A DNA stretch of 64,000 bases from the NCBI GenBank assembly GCA_003254925.1, contig QANZ01055228.1:143541-207540 (forward strand). The letters run 5' to 3'. The translations under genes and the position numbers were made by a program. Positions 11,360 through 22,018 of the stretch are shown piece by piece (position 1 is the first letter of the stretch; each line of letters starts with the position of its first letter). The notes beneath the pieces were generated by a model that saw nothing but the letters and a program-made list of their open reading frames with translations, was not told the origin of the DNA and made no database searches. This DNA is from Chamaecrista fasciculata (taxonomy: Eukaryota > Streptophyta > Magnoliopsida > Fabales > Fabaceae).

Positions 11360-12448
11360 GATCGATTACTACTTCAGTTTCCTCTCACTAATTGCAAGGA
11401 AAAACAATGTGTCTCTACTTATTATATAGAAAACTCATCAAGCTAGCCAGTGGTCATTTTCTTGCCATTTCTGAGTTGCTTAATGGCATCTCTTAGCTTG
11501 TATTTGAATATATAAATATAAAAAAATAAATAATTGACTTGATTTGTGCCTTCTCGAGATGGTAACGTCTTCATTCACGAGCGGTGGTTGACTTCCCACA
11601 AAGTAAGTTCATTCAACGGGATTTTTTTTTTAATGGGCAAATAAGATTTTATGCCCTGCATGTTTGGGGTATTATATAAGAAATTTTGAATTGAAGAAAT
11701 TATTCTTTTAATTAAAAAATTATGCATGTTGCTATGAAGAAAGTTTCCTTTTTAATAGGGAGATCTAACTAGCTGATTGTCTAAGCAACGATTGGTCATG
11801 TTACAAAAACTCCTATTGTTAGGCAAATATAACTTATAACCCTCTATATTTTAAAGTAAGGCCAAAGTGTAATTTTGGCCACACATCCACTATCTATGTA
11901 TGTATGGCCAAAAATAAATAAATAAACCTCAAAGCCTCAAACATATTTCAGCTTTTTATATCTATTTTTTTTAATTGACATGATTATCGAACAAATTTAT
12001 CAATATCCCATTCTTTTTACCTTCTTACAAGTCTTTCACGAGATATTTTTTATGAAGATTCCTCATTCCACCTTCTCAGATTGATTGAGATCTCCATATC
12101 ACTTTCTTAATTTCTTGATAAAGTAGAGTACTTTTTTCCTTCGAATTTATATATTCATTGAGTTTTTTTTAATTTTTTTATTTGAACGGAAAACCCAACT
12201 TGCTTCTATGTCAATGCATCCGCATATAGAAGCAATGCAATTTTCTTTCGGTTTTGGACTTTGATTTTTTCAAAAGAAATTAATTCGTTTTGTATTTTGC
12301 GGTCCAAGTACATTGCAAGATCACCAGTGGAAGATAAATATGACGTTCAAAGACAATAATACAGTTTTAAGTAATTGTTAGGTTGTATCTATAAAAAAAA
12401 AAGTCCATACATATATATATATATATATATATAAACTAATTTCTTTCT
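11360..12448. other. Intergenic region upstream of the root-cap gene
   Basis: AT-rich, with an (AT)n run near 12413-12432. It should contain the promoter of the minus-strand root-cap gene just above 11359. No gene or clear repeat otherwise. Confidence 0.5.
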
Positions 12449-13122
12449 TTTATTAAAGAGTAAAATACAAAAAAACGTACTTGTAGTTTGACCCGACTTC
12501 ACATCATTTCTGTGTGGTTTAAAACGTCTCACTTTGGGTATCTGTGTGTTTTGAGGTTACCCACATTAAGTACTTGAATTTTTTTTCGTTAGAATTTAGA
12601 CGGATTAAGCATGTGACTCGGTGAAAAATCAAATTTTGGTCCACAAACTATGCGATAAGTTTCATTTTGGTCCTAAAACAATTTTTTAAGGTCCTATTCT
12701 TTTTATAAAGGATCAAAAAGTAAGAAAAAAACAATAATTGAAACTTTAATTGAATTTGCCCAAAAACATAAATTTCTCTTCATCCTCCCACATCTCTTCG
12801 TTTTCTTCTTCACTCTTCCAACCATTCCACCATTCGCCGTCACCGTCACCGTCGCATGCAATTCCGTTGCCGTCAAGATCCAATACTCAAGCTCTCTCTC
12901 CTCTGTTGTCCTCTTCCTTTTCCTCATCCTCGCTCTCTCTCTCCTCTACCATCCTCTTCCTCTTCCTCATCCTCACTCTCTCTCCTCCGACGAATTCCCT
13001 ATCACTCTCTTTTCACACATCCAAAATCTCGTTTCTGCTTTAGGTATGTTATTCTTCGATTTCATTCTGATTTCGTTTTCAGATCCAAAATTTTGTTTTC
13101 GATTTCATCGTCTGCCGCCGTC

Positions 13123-13130
<8 letters not shown>

Positions 13131-13179
<49 letters not shown>
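13131..13179. repeat. (TG)n microsatellite
   Basis: About 24 uninterrupted TG dinucleotides inside the MULE. Confidence 0.97.
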
Positions 13180-13180
<1 letters not shown>

Positions 13181-13348
13181 AATGTATGTGATTTGGGGTT
13201 TGTTGAGTAGAATTTGATGATGATGATGAAGAGAGTAGAATTCTGATTATTTCTGATTTGATTTGATGAGTAGAATTTGAAATTTGTATGAAGAATGAGG
13301 GTTTCTTGAGTTTATGGGAAGAAGATGATGATGAAGAGAGTGTTTGCC

Positions 13349-13425
13349 TAGGGTTTAGGTTTTAGGGTTTTAGGGTTTAGGGCCTTAGGGTTTAGGGTTT
13401 AGGATTTTAGAGTTTAGGGTTTAGA
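13349..13425. repeat. Telomere-like TTTAGGG repeats (interstitial)
   Basis: Roughly ten TTTAGGG-type units, some perfect and adjacent and others with one or two changes. They lie inside the MULE, so they moved with it or arose in the captured segment; this is no sign of a chromosome end. Confidence 0.85.
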
Positions 13426-14089
13426 ATTTCAATTTAGTGTTTGCGTATCAATTTAGTCCCTAAAAGATTCTTGGATTAAGGATTAAATTGGAATGTTTGG
13501 TAGAGTTTTAAGACACTATACAATTTTATTTTGGTGATTTGGGACTAAGATGAATGAAAAAGATGAAAAAGAGGGGGAAGTTGAGAATAATGAGATAAGA
13601 ATGGGCCATGGATAAAATTACATTTTGGAGATCAATTATAAATTGGAGATAAATGTGTGGTTGAACTAAGAATAATGGTTAAAATTGCAATAAAATCACA
13701 TTTTGAAAATCGAAACAGAAAAAATGTGAAAGTTTAAGGACAAAAATGAAATAAAAAATAGTTTTTATGGCAAAAATGAAACTTATTCCATAGTTTGAAA
13801 ACCAAAAATGAGATTTTAACCTTTGAATGGAAATAACGACTAAGATGCAAGAGAAACCAACGGTTAAGATGCAATAGAAATCGACTGCTAAGATACATTG
13901 GAAATCGATGGCTAAGATTGCGCCACGGTTGCATTTTCTATTAAAATTAACGGAAAAAAACACATGTACCCTAATTACTAAACGACACATATCTTAGGTA
14001 CCCAAAGTGAGACGTTTTAAACCACACAACAATGATGTGAAATCGGGTCAAACCACATGTACGCTTTTTGTATTTTACCCTTTATTAAA

Positions 14090-14474
14090 TACTCCATCTG
14101 TTCCTATATATCTGATGTTTAAGGTAAATACTCACAGACTAAGGAAATGATTAGCTTACCTTAAATGAAGAGAAAAATGAAATAAAAATACTAAACTATT
14201 CCTATTAAATTATTTAAAAAATGTTTATTTATTTATGACTCCACTATATTTAATAGGGATAAAATAGTAAAAAAAATAATTAATACTCTCTTGAATTTAT
14301 AAAACATTAATTTTGAAATAAAAAAAATTTCCAAAAAAGCAGATATTCGAAGGGAGTAGTTTTTTTCGTTTAAAGAATCAATTCTCAATTTAATCTGAAT
14401 CAAAATGATTCAAGGTAGTCGAAACTCCAAAGCAACCTAACCATTAGAGCAATCCAAAAACACAGGTTAAAAAA
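14090..14474. other. Short AT-rich interval between MULE and LTR palindrome
   Basis: No gene or clear structure. Confidence 0.5.
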
Positions 14475-15365
14475 TGTTGGGCTTGGTCACTCCAAGTGAA
14501 GGCCCATTCTCAAGTCAGCCCAAGGCTTTGCCCCAGCAGCTAGGGTTTCATTTTCTGGTGTGGAGTGGTGTGGAGAGAGTAAGAAAAACGCATAGTGAGA
14601 GAGGGTGAAAACCTAGAAACTGTTTTTCTCTGGCAGCAGTTACTTCCGGCGAAATCCAACGGTGCAACCTTCTCCGATCAAGCTGAAATTTGGAGGGTAT
14701 GTTCTTGACATCCTAGTCTTGATATCCTACGGTCAGTTTTTCGATTGGAGCTTTGGTTTGGTAGAAACGGATTTTTGAAGTTCAAGGAGCGTCCTATCCA
14801 GACTTCCTGAACGACGTTTATTGTCGGAAAAATCCAACGGTGAGATCTTCTCCGAATGAGCTGAAATTTTGAGGTTATGTTTCGGACATTCTGTTCCTTA
14901 TATCCTACGGTCAGTTTTTGGATTGGAGATGATTTAGGTATTCCGATTGAGTCTTGAAGTGCTGCTCTGTTTTGTGCGTTTTTTTTTATTTGTTGTCTCA
15001 ACTTTATTTGTGCTTGGAGATTTGGGTATTTGTTGGAGGAAGCTTGTGAGTTGAATATATTGTTTTAGGGTCTGTTGAGAGAATATTGCCCTAGATATAT
15101 TTTGTAGGCTCATTTTGTTAGTGCTTCTTGTACCCAAATTTTGTAAGACAATGTTGTTTACCTCTTTTGTGGTTGTGAGAGGTTGTATAGTTGTATTCTT
15201 TGATTGATGCAATAATACTAGTTAGACATTGTTATTTGAATCCTTGGGCAATTGGGCGAAAGTATTGTATTCCATTTTTCGGTTTTGGAATTCTTATAGT
15301 GGTTTGTAGTTTCACCGGCATTTCCGCTTCCGCTGCGCCGCCGCCAACCACGCTTGCGCCCGTCA
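14475..15365 (+). repeat. Copia LTR, left arm of palindrome
   Basis: This 891-bp LTR starts TGTTGGGCTTGG and ends CCCGTCA. TGGTATCAGAGCC, the initiator-tRNA primer site, follows at 15368. It is about 99% identical to the inverted LTR at 15511-16423 by eye, apart from a block of about 22 bp missing here near 14575. Open frames within it are LTR sequence, not genes. Confidence 0.9.
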
Positions 15366-15510
15366 AGTGGTATCAGAGCCTGGTTCAACAATGTCTACTA
15401 TGAAAGTTTCCATCTACAAGATAATGAACTTCCATCTACAAGATCCAATGAGTCCTCTCGATGTCAACTTTCATAGTAGACATTGTCGAACCAAGAGCTC
15501 TGATACCACT
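15366..15510. other. Palindrome centre: two primer sites and two gag starts facing each other
   Basis: From the left: primer site, then ATG TCT ACT ATG AAA G of a gag start (15391). From the right, inverted: primer site, the same gag start, and a few more codons. Between them the phrase ttccatctacaagat occurs twice (15408 and 15430, 22 bp apart), like filler made during end joining. The rest of the retrotransposon is missing. Confidence 0.85.
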
Positions 15511-16423
15511 TGACGGGCGCAAGCGTGGTTGGCGGCGGCGCAGCGGAAGCGGAAATGCCGGTGAAACTACAAACCACTATAACAATTCCAAAACAGAAAA
15601 ATGGAATACAATACTTTCGCCCAATTGCCCAAGGATTCAAATAACAATGTCTAACTAGTATTATTGCATCAATCAAAGAATACAACTATACAACCTCTCA
15701 CAACCACAAAAGAGGTAAACAACATTGTCTTACAAAATTTGGGTACAAGAAGCACTAACAAAATGAGCCTACAAAATATATCTAGGGCAATATTCTCTCA
15801 ACAGACCCTAAAACAATATATTCAACTCACAAGCTTCCTCCAACAAATACCCAAATCTCCAAGCACAAATAAAGTTGAGACAACAAATAAAAAAAAACGC
15901 ACAAAACAGAGCAGCACTTCAAGACTCAATCGGAATACCTAAATCATCTCCAATCCAAAAACTGACCGTAGGATATAAGGAACAGAATGTCCGAAACATA
16001 ACCTCAAAATTTCAGCTCATTCGGAGAAGATCTCACCGTTGGATTTTTCCGACAATAAACGTCGTTCAGGAAGTCTGGATAGGACGCTCCTTGAACTTCA
16101 AAAATCCGTTTCTACCAAACCAAAGCTCCAATCGAAAAACTGACCGTAAGATATCAAGACTAGGATGTCAAGAACATACCCTCCAAATTTCAGCTTGATC
16201 GGAGAAGGTTGCACCGTTGGATTTCGCCGGAAGTAACTGCTGCCAGAGAAAAACAGTTTCTAGGTTTTCACCCTCTCTCACTATGCGTTTTTCTTACTCT
16301 CTACCATTTTGCTTGGCTTGCTCTCCACACTACTCCACACCAGAAAATGAAACCCCAGCTGCTGGGGCAAAGCCTTGGGCTGACTTGAGAATGGGCCTTC
16401 ACTTGGAGTGACCAAGCCCAACA
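15511..16423 (-). repeat. Copia LTR, right arm of palindrome (inverted)
   Basis: This 913-bp LTR is in minus orientation and ends at 16423 with CCCAACA. It carries an extra block of about 22 bp near 16300-16325 relative to its partner. Flanking bases (aaaaa before 14475, actaa after 16423) do not form a 5-bp target duplication, so the pair is not a normal single insertion. Confidence 0.9.
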
Positions 16424-17240
16424 ACTAACTAGTCGTTTCACGCGCCTGTTCTATTTTTTAATTTCTTATTTGAAAAAAACTTTAAATTAAATCATTTAAA
16501 ATTCAATAAAATAATTTAACTTTAGAATTTAAGGTTAAATTCTTTAAAGAGAGAGAGACAAAAAAAAGTAAGAATTTGAAAGATGATTAATGAAATTTTA
16601 AGTTGAAAATATTAAGAGGAATAGTATACTTAATAAGAATAAAAGTTGTGTTGATGAGAGATACACCACCCGATTGGCTATAGATATTATGGAAGTATTC
16701 AATAAGCCATTCAGATCTTCTATAGTGTATCATATGTGTAGTACTGAGAAAGAAACAAAAGCTTCTGATACTTTCTCTCTTTATCTTATTTTTTTCTCTC
16801 TCAGTACTACACTCTTAAAGTATTATAAAGAATCCAAATTAGTTTAACAAGGTGAGATTCATTATAGTGATTTTGGCCCTCTTTCTTTTTTATCTTTTAT
16901 TTTTTAACTCTATAAGAAATGCATCGAAGAAGAAAATAAAGAGAATACAATTCCCAATTCCCATAATGGAATGCACGTTTTGGTTTAATTATCTTTTGCC
17001 CCTACTACCTTTGAGAGAGGACAACATTGTTGGCAAAGTTCCGTTATGTAATAACTAATAACATCTCCCATCATCTTTCCTAGAATTATGGCATTCACCT
17101 TTACCCACAGGTGTGACATGTCCTTATATACATGGCCAACATGTTCTACTTGTTTCAATTTTGGAATTATTAACTTATTTAAGGAAAAAAAAATGAAGCT
17201 CAAAGAACATCATCCAAATTAGAAATAAAAAAGAAAAAAG
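16424..17240. other. Intergenic; degraded MITE
   Basis: AT-rich. At about 16690-16850 'cttctatagtgta' and an inverted 'tacactcttaaagtat ... gaatccaaatt' echo the MITE at 10624-10778. No gene. No trace of an EPF exon 2 was found here, although the duplicated exon 1 relic lies just above it. Confidence 0.5.
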
Positions 17241-17264
17241 AAAAGGCATTATAAAAAGCATAGG

Positions 17265-17361
17265 TTGATTTGGCGACTCTTTTAGCGTAGCAAAGATGAC
17301 ACTTGAAATGAGGAGAGAAGCACAAAGAATATTTGTAGGGAGAGAAAAAAGAGAGCCTCAT
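17265..17361 (-). pseudogene. Decayed EPF1-like exon 1
   Basis: Aligned to exon 1 of the intact gene (22510-22603), this copy keeps the ATG (17361) and the final phrase (gagtcgccaaa). Indels shift the frame after the first few codons. The donor site caat|gtatgc has become caacctatgc, losing the GT. There is no exon 2 below it. It therefore cannot make an EPF peptide. Confidence 0.85.
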
Positions 17362-17627
17362 ATGGCCATATTGATATTGTGCATTATTGTGTAAATCCGC
17401 GTGCGTGCAAATGACGTGAAAACACCCAAAAAAAAGGAAGGGTATATGACTATATATATGTATGTATGTATTGAAGTGTGTCACAAGCTGTATGAATGAT
17501 CACATTCACATGACAATGGATGAACTTGAATGAAGGATCTCACAAGGATCTCTGTTTTGCACTCAAAACAATATAACTTCAAGAATTAATCAACACCCTT
17601 TTCCTTTTCTCGTTTCAGTTCTATTAC

Positions 17628-18054
17628 TCTTTCCGAAAAATTAATCATTTGGTCCCAAAACATTATCCAAATTCTCAATTTAGTCTCTGCATTTCTATTT
17701 TTTTAATCAAATCCTTATACTTTGAAATGTTTAAATTTTAGTCCCTACTACTTAAATTTATCATATAAGTATTTATTTAAAGTTAACTGAATGATATGAA
17801 AGTTTAATATTAAAATTTTAAAACTTCAATATTGATATTGTTAGTATTGATATAAATGGATTACTATTGTAAATTTTTTTTATAAGATCTTTTAAAAAAT
17901 TATTACATTATTAAGAATTCTGACTGAAGTTTAAAGCTTAACTAATTATAGAGTTTATTCTTGTTAGAAAAATAAAATTATAGGAACTAAATTAAAAATT
18001 TGAGTAAAGTATAAGTACGAAATGGCTAATTTTGCCCATTTTCGGACATTAAAA
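17628..18054. mobile_element. Insert present in duplicate A only, flanked by CTATTAC
   Basis: A 427-bp AT-rich foldback-type insert with 'ggtccc'/'ggaacta' motifs in its arms. It is bounded by ctattac at 17621-17627 and 18055-18061. Copy B reads straight through (tctattactaatagcc near 22953), giving the empty site. The class is unclear. Confidence 0.75.
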
Positions 18055-18368
18055 CTATTACGAGTAGCCTTCTAGTTTACTCATGGAGCTTGTGAATTCT
18101 TGGGCCTTGGACTTGGTGTGATTGCATTAATTGTGACCTTGTGCTTCAATTAATTGCATGGGTGCACTCTAACTTTGGAGTTGAATGGGCTTTCTGTCAT
18201 TTACACTAGGCTTCCTAGAGAGGTCCACTGTCTTCCTATATTTTTTTAAAAGTTGTTTTTTTGTTAATTTATATTTTTTTATTAAATATGGGATAGTATT
18301 TTTTCGTGGATGGAGTCACATAAGCCCAGTTGGAGGCCCAATGTAGACATTCAAGTAATTATGTGTAA

Positions 18369-18992
18369 TGCACATGATTAGAGAAAGTGCTCTTCTAGGC
18401 TTTCTCACAAAAACTTAGATGCCCCTTTGAGGGGCTGCTGATGGGCGTCTTCCATGGCGTCCCCGGTGGTGGCATCGGTGGTGACTCCGGCAGCGGCTTT
18501 AGTAGTGACTCTGGCGACGGTTCCGATAGCGACTCTGGTCAGCGGGCCCTCCTTTTTTTTTTTTTTAGGTATATATTTTGTCTCTTCCTCCTCCATTAGA
18601 GAGGTCTCTATTTCTATTAGGGAAGTTTTCTTCTTTCATTATGGAAGTTTCCTTTTTCATTAGGAAAGGGTTGATATTTTGTTGATATTTAAATCTACTC
18701 TTCTTGCTTAATATGATGGAAAAAAATTTGGAAGAGACTTCTTCAAAGACTGAAGAGAGGTGTGTTCATGTATTTGAAAGGAGATATGTTCTTATTTATT
18801 GATATTCTTAGGTGTGTAGCCTGAGTTTCCTTGATTCTCCTATGTAATCAGTTGATTTAGGAGTTCTTGGCTGAACTTTATTGTTAGATTTGAGCCAAAT
18901 TTGTATCTTCTTTGTTGTATAGCCTGATACTATTGTACTTTCTTCCTCATGAATGAAGTTTATGTTCAGACCAAAAAAAATTGCACATGATT
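18369..18992 (+). mobile_element. Poly(A) retroposon with 11-bp target duplication
   Basis: The insert 18380-18981 ends in A8 and is flanked by TGCACATGATT at 18369-18379 and 18982-18992. Its 5' part (18420-18545) is GC-rich with repeated 'gactc(c/t)gg' units; the 3' part ends 'gaagtttatgttcagacc' before the A tail. Poly(A) plus an 11-bp duplication points to LINE-type machinery. It could be an internally deleted LINE or a SINE-like derivative. No ORF for reverse transcriptase is present. Confidence 0.75.
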
Positions 18993-20527
18993 GACTCTTC
19001 CCTTCAAACTCTTATTCATCATATCATTCCTTTGCTGCTTAAGTAGTAATTTTGTGCCTGCCTTTACTTCATTCTCACCTTCTTCTTCCATATTAATCTT
19101 TTCAAATCTCTATATATACAAGTGATAGATAGCTAGATATGGCTAGTAGGAATGTCATCTAGCTAGTATGATCTACTTGTGGAGGACCTTAATTATTGAG
19201 TAAGCATATGTATATATATACACATTGATTTTATCTTTCAAACTACAACTTACAATTATATATTTATTTGTTCTTCAGTTGTCACTGACAATGATAACAA
19301 CCTTTATATTTAGACAAATGAATCTTGTTTTTTAAAGAAATGAGGCAGAGAGTTGAGAGAAGAGAAAATGTTTGAGAGAATTCTAATAAAAAAAATCTGA
19401 TCCTAACTAATTAACTAATGTATACTTTTTGGACCACACAAATAAATGGAATGCATATTTCATTTATAATTTCAAATAACTTAACTTTAGAACAAAATAT
19501 ATTTTGTTCTTTATTGAAATGGATCATTAGTAGTTTAGTACATATATATATATATATATAGGTAAATTGATTTGAGCGCCTCAAATTGATTTAGTAGTTT
19601 AATACCTCTTTTATACCTCTTTTGTCCCCTTGCCAAAGAAAAACTTAGCATTTTATATGGAATTAAAGCATACCATTTGTGAAAGGGCAAGATTTAGGTA
19701 AAATTTCTTATATTTTTGCTATAAGGTTCCCCAATCAATATTTGACACGTGTCAAAAATTTTATGCATGACCAAAAAGAGAATATTAGACACATCATTTT
19801 GCATGACCAATCATAAAAGAGAGAAAATGTAAATCAAGCTTATGATTAGAAAAACCTTGTAACAAATATATAAAAAAAAAATTTAGCTAAATTTTTTCCT
19901 TTACGAAATCATTATAGGTTCTTAGCTTAGGGCATACAATTGCTCTACTTACGAACAGATAAAGTTATCTTTTAACTTCTTTTCATTTCAATTTTTTTTA
20001 TTTAATATAATTTTAGAAACCTAGTCATTACTTATTTACTTACAATTAAATTTTATAAAACAAAAATAGGTATAAACCCAATCCATATCTCTTTTTGAGG
20101 TTCATTACGTAACGATCATTAAACTTCTAAATCATATGTTAACAAAGTTGTTTTGTTAAATTAGTTAGATAAATAGAACAATTTTTTTTTGTTTCAATAG
20201 GTTTCGTAATTTTATTCAAAATATGGTCGAGCATTAAATGTAATCACATCTCTTAATAAGTATTTGAATTTGGTTTACTATATTGTTGCGAGAGACTAAC
20301 TCTTTCCGTTAGATCTATGGGTAAAAATTAAATTTTTTAATTATTGTCAAATTTAACAATTTAACAATAACCAAATTTTATAGTTACTATGCATTTATTA
20401 GTAGTTAGAAAACCAATTAAATAATAAATATACCAAAGTCTAGTTACAAATTAAGGTTTAGATTTACACTACTAGAAAAATTGAAATTAGTGACTGATTT
20501 TTGTGACAAACACAAAATCAGTCAATA
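18993..20527. other. Intergenic AT-rich region
   Basis: No gene found. It has short (AT) runs near 19205-19220 and 19542-19560. Confidence 0.5.
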
Positions 20528-21093
20528 AATTATTAAGGGTAAATTACACTTTGGTACCATGTGGTTTGAAATCTGACACTTTGGTACCCTGTGGTATTCT
20601 CCATTATCATTTTGGTACCTAGCACTGTTAAACGGGCCGGCCCGGCCCGGCCCGTTACGGGCCACGGGCTAAACGGGCCAAATTTTTTAAGCCCAAGCCC
20701 GCCCATTTAGCGGGCGGGCCGGGCCGGCCCGCGGGCCTAAGCCCGTTTTGACAGTGCTATTGGTACCTTTTGGAACTATTTTGTAATTTTAACCATAAAT
20801 TTTTTTTCAAAATTACATATTGACCCCAAATTTTTTTTAAAGTTTTCATTTTAGTCCCTAGATAATATGTAACCAGGGACCTATTTGTAATTTTTTTTGA
20901 AAATTTTTTGGGGTTAATATGTAATTTTTGCAAAATTTGTTATGGTGAAAATTACAAAATAGCTCCAAAGGGTACCAAAGTGTTAATGAAGAATACCACA
21001 GGGTACCAAAGTGTCAGGTTTCAAAACATAGGGTACTAAAATAAAATAGGGTCAAACCACAGGGTACCAAAGTGTAATTTACCCAATTATTAA
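20528..21093. mobile_element. MULE-type foldback element with perfect 9-bp target duplication
   Basis: The element is 20537-21084 (548 bp), flanked by AATTATTAA at 20528-20536 and 21085-21093. Both ends start GGGTAAATTACACTTTGG, and the arms repeat 'ggtaccctgtggt' several times. It is non-coding. A second element is nested in its left half. A related foldback, without the duplication, is at 33837-34357. Confidence 0.9.
20612..20767. mobile_element. GC-rich hAT-type MITE nested in the foldback element
   Basis: A 140-bp insert (20620-20759) with ends TAGCACTGT and ACAGTGCTA is flanked by TTGGTACC on both sides (20612-20619, 20760-20767), the 8-bp duplication typical of hAT elements. The body is strikingly GC-rich: stacked GGCCCG and CGGGCC blocks that can pair into a strong hairpin. 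Confidence 0.88.
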
Positions 21094-22018
21094 ATATTAT
21101 TTTTTGACTGACATAACAATTAATCACTAAACTTGTAAACTTTTTAAAATTATTGACTGAATGTTAAATAAGTCATTGTTTGTCACTAAATAGTTATCTA
21201 TTAGTCACAAATGAAACGAAATTGATAAATAAAAAAATTAATCTTTTGCTTGGTGCCTATCAGGCTATCACTCACTCCCTCTAGAAAGAACAACATTCGG
21301 CCAAAAATTTAGTATCCAAGTAAAAACCTAAGAAAATCTCCTCACTTTGTTGCCTTTGGCCAAAATTTAGTTTCATTCTCTTCGTCCCCTTTGTTCCATA
21401 GCAGAGAAAACTCTAAGGACCAATATGTCATTTGTTTGCATGATAGGATGTATGAGGCAAGTTGCTCTGCATATGGTATCCATGTTTAATGAATATAAAC
21501 ATTATGTGATCATTAGAAAACAAGGATGGAAGAGTGCTAAATGAGTCTCATTGATAGACACTCACCTGGCTGAGGCTGATTTATCACCCACCATTAGTAG
21601 TGATGATGAGCTTCATCAAGCCAAAAAAAAAATAGTGATAATGAGCTTAAAATATTGTTATTATGGAAGACAAAATTACAAGTGGAGTAGAGTTTGGTGT
21701 GCACTTGTGAGCTTTTTATAAGTTTACTTGTAAATGATTTGTTGTTTGTTTATATTATTAAAATAATAAATGAGTGAACTAATATTTTAATCTTTAAATT
21801 ATATGGGTAATCTTATAATTAGAAATACTTAATTACTATTTTTTTATCATAAAGAATTTTTCATTATTTATCAATGATTAATATTTGTTTAATTTCAAAC
21901 ATAAAGGCTCTTGTAAGAAAAAAAAATGTCTCTAAGAAAACTCATATCTAGAACTTTATTTATAAGAATTAAAGTACTTACTACTCAAACTAATCATTTG
22001 TCATATTGAAACACGAGT
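21094..22018. other. 3' flank of the EPF1-like gene
   Basis: AT-rich, no gene or resolved repeat. Confidence 0.5.

Larger units (their letters stand above)
12449..14089. mobile_element. MULE (non-autonomous, Pack-type candidate) with perfect 9-bp target duplication
   Basis: The element spans 12458-14080 (1,623 bp) between perfect repeats TTTATTAAA at 12449-12457 and 14081-14089. Terminal inverted repeats start G(A/G)GTAAAATACAAAAA and share about 90 bp, including 'ggtttaaaacgtctcacttt'. No transposase is encoded. The interior at about 12776-13060 is GC- and CT-richer than the arms, looks like a plant 5' leader and ends at a donor-like site (ctttag|gtatgtta), suggesting captured host sequence. 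It also holds a (GT)n run and telomere-like repeats. Confidence 0.85.
17240..18294. repeat. Segmental duplication, copy A
   Basis: This matches 22490-23272 in the same orientation: the EPF1-like exon 1 region, 'gtatcacaagctgtatgaa'-type sequence, 'ggatgaacttgaatgaagg', then a block starting 'ttgtgaattcttgggcc'. The copies differ by many substitutions and indels, so the duplication is old. A 427-bp insert interrupts copy A. The offset between copies is about 5 kb. Confidence 0.9.

Noticed and set aside
12703..13191. Ser/Leu-rich ORFs on both strands in the MULE interior
   Set aside because: The tcttcc-rich leader-like sequence gives low-complexity peptides; the end of one is just the TG microsatellite.
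13349..13425. Chromosome end
   Set aside because: The telomere-type units are degenerate, short and inside a MULE with a target duplication.
14678..16198. Identical ORF pairs of 107 and 92 codons in the palindrome arms
   Set aside because: They are non-coding LTR sequence duplicated by the inversion; the identity reflects the repeat, not two genes.
18405..18663. Ala/Val-rich ORFs in the GC-rich retroposon head
   Set aside because: They arise from short GC-rich repeats on both strands; no domain and no start context.
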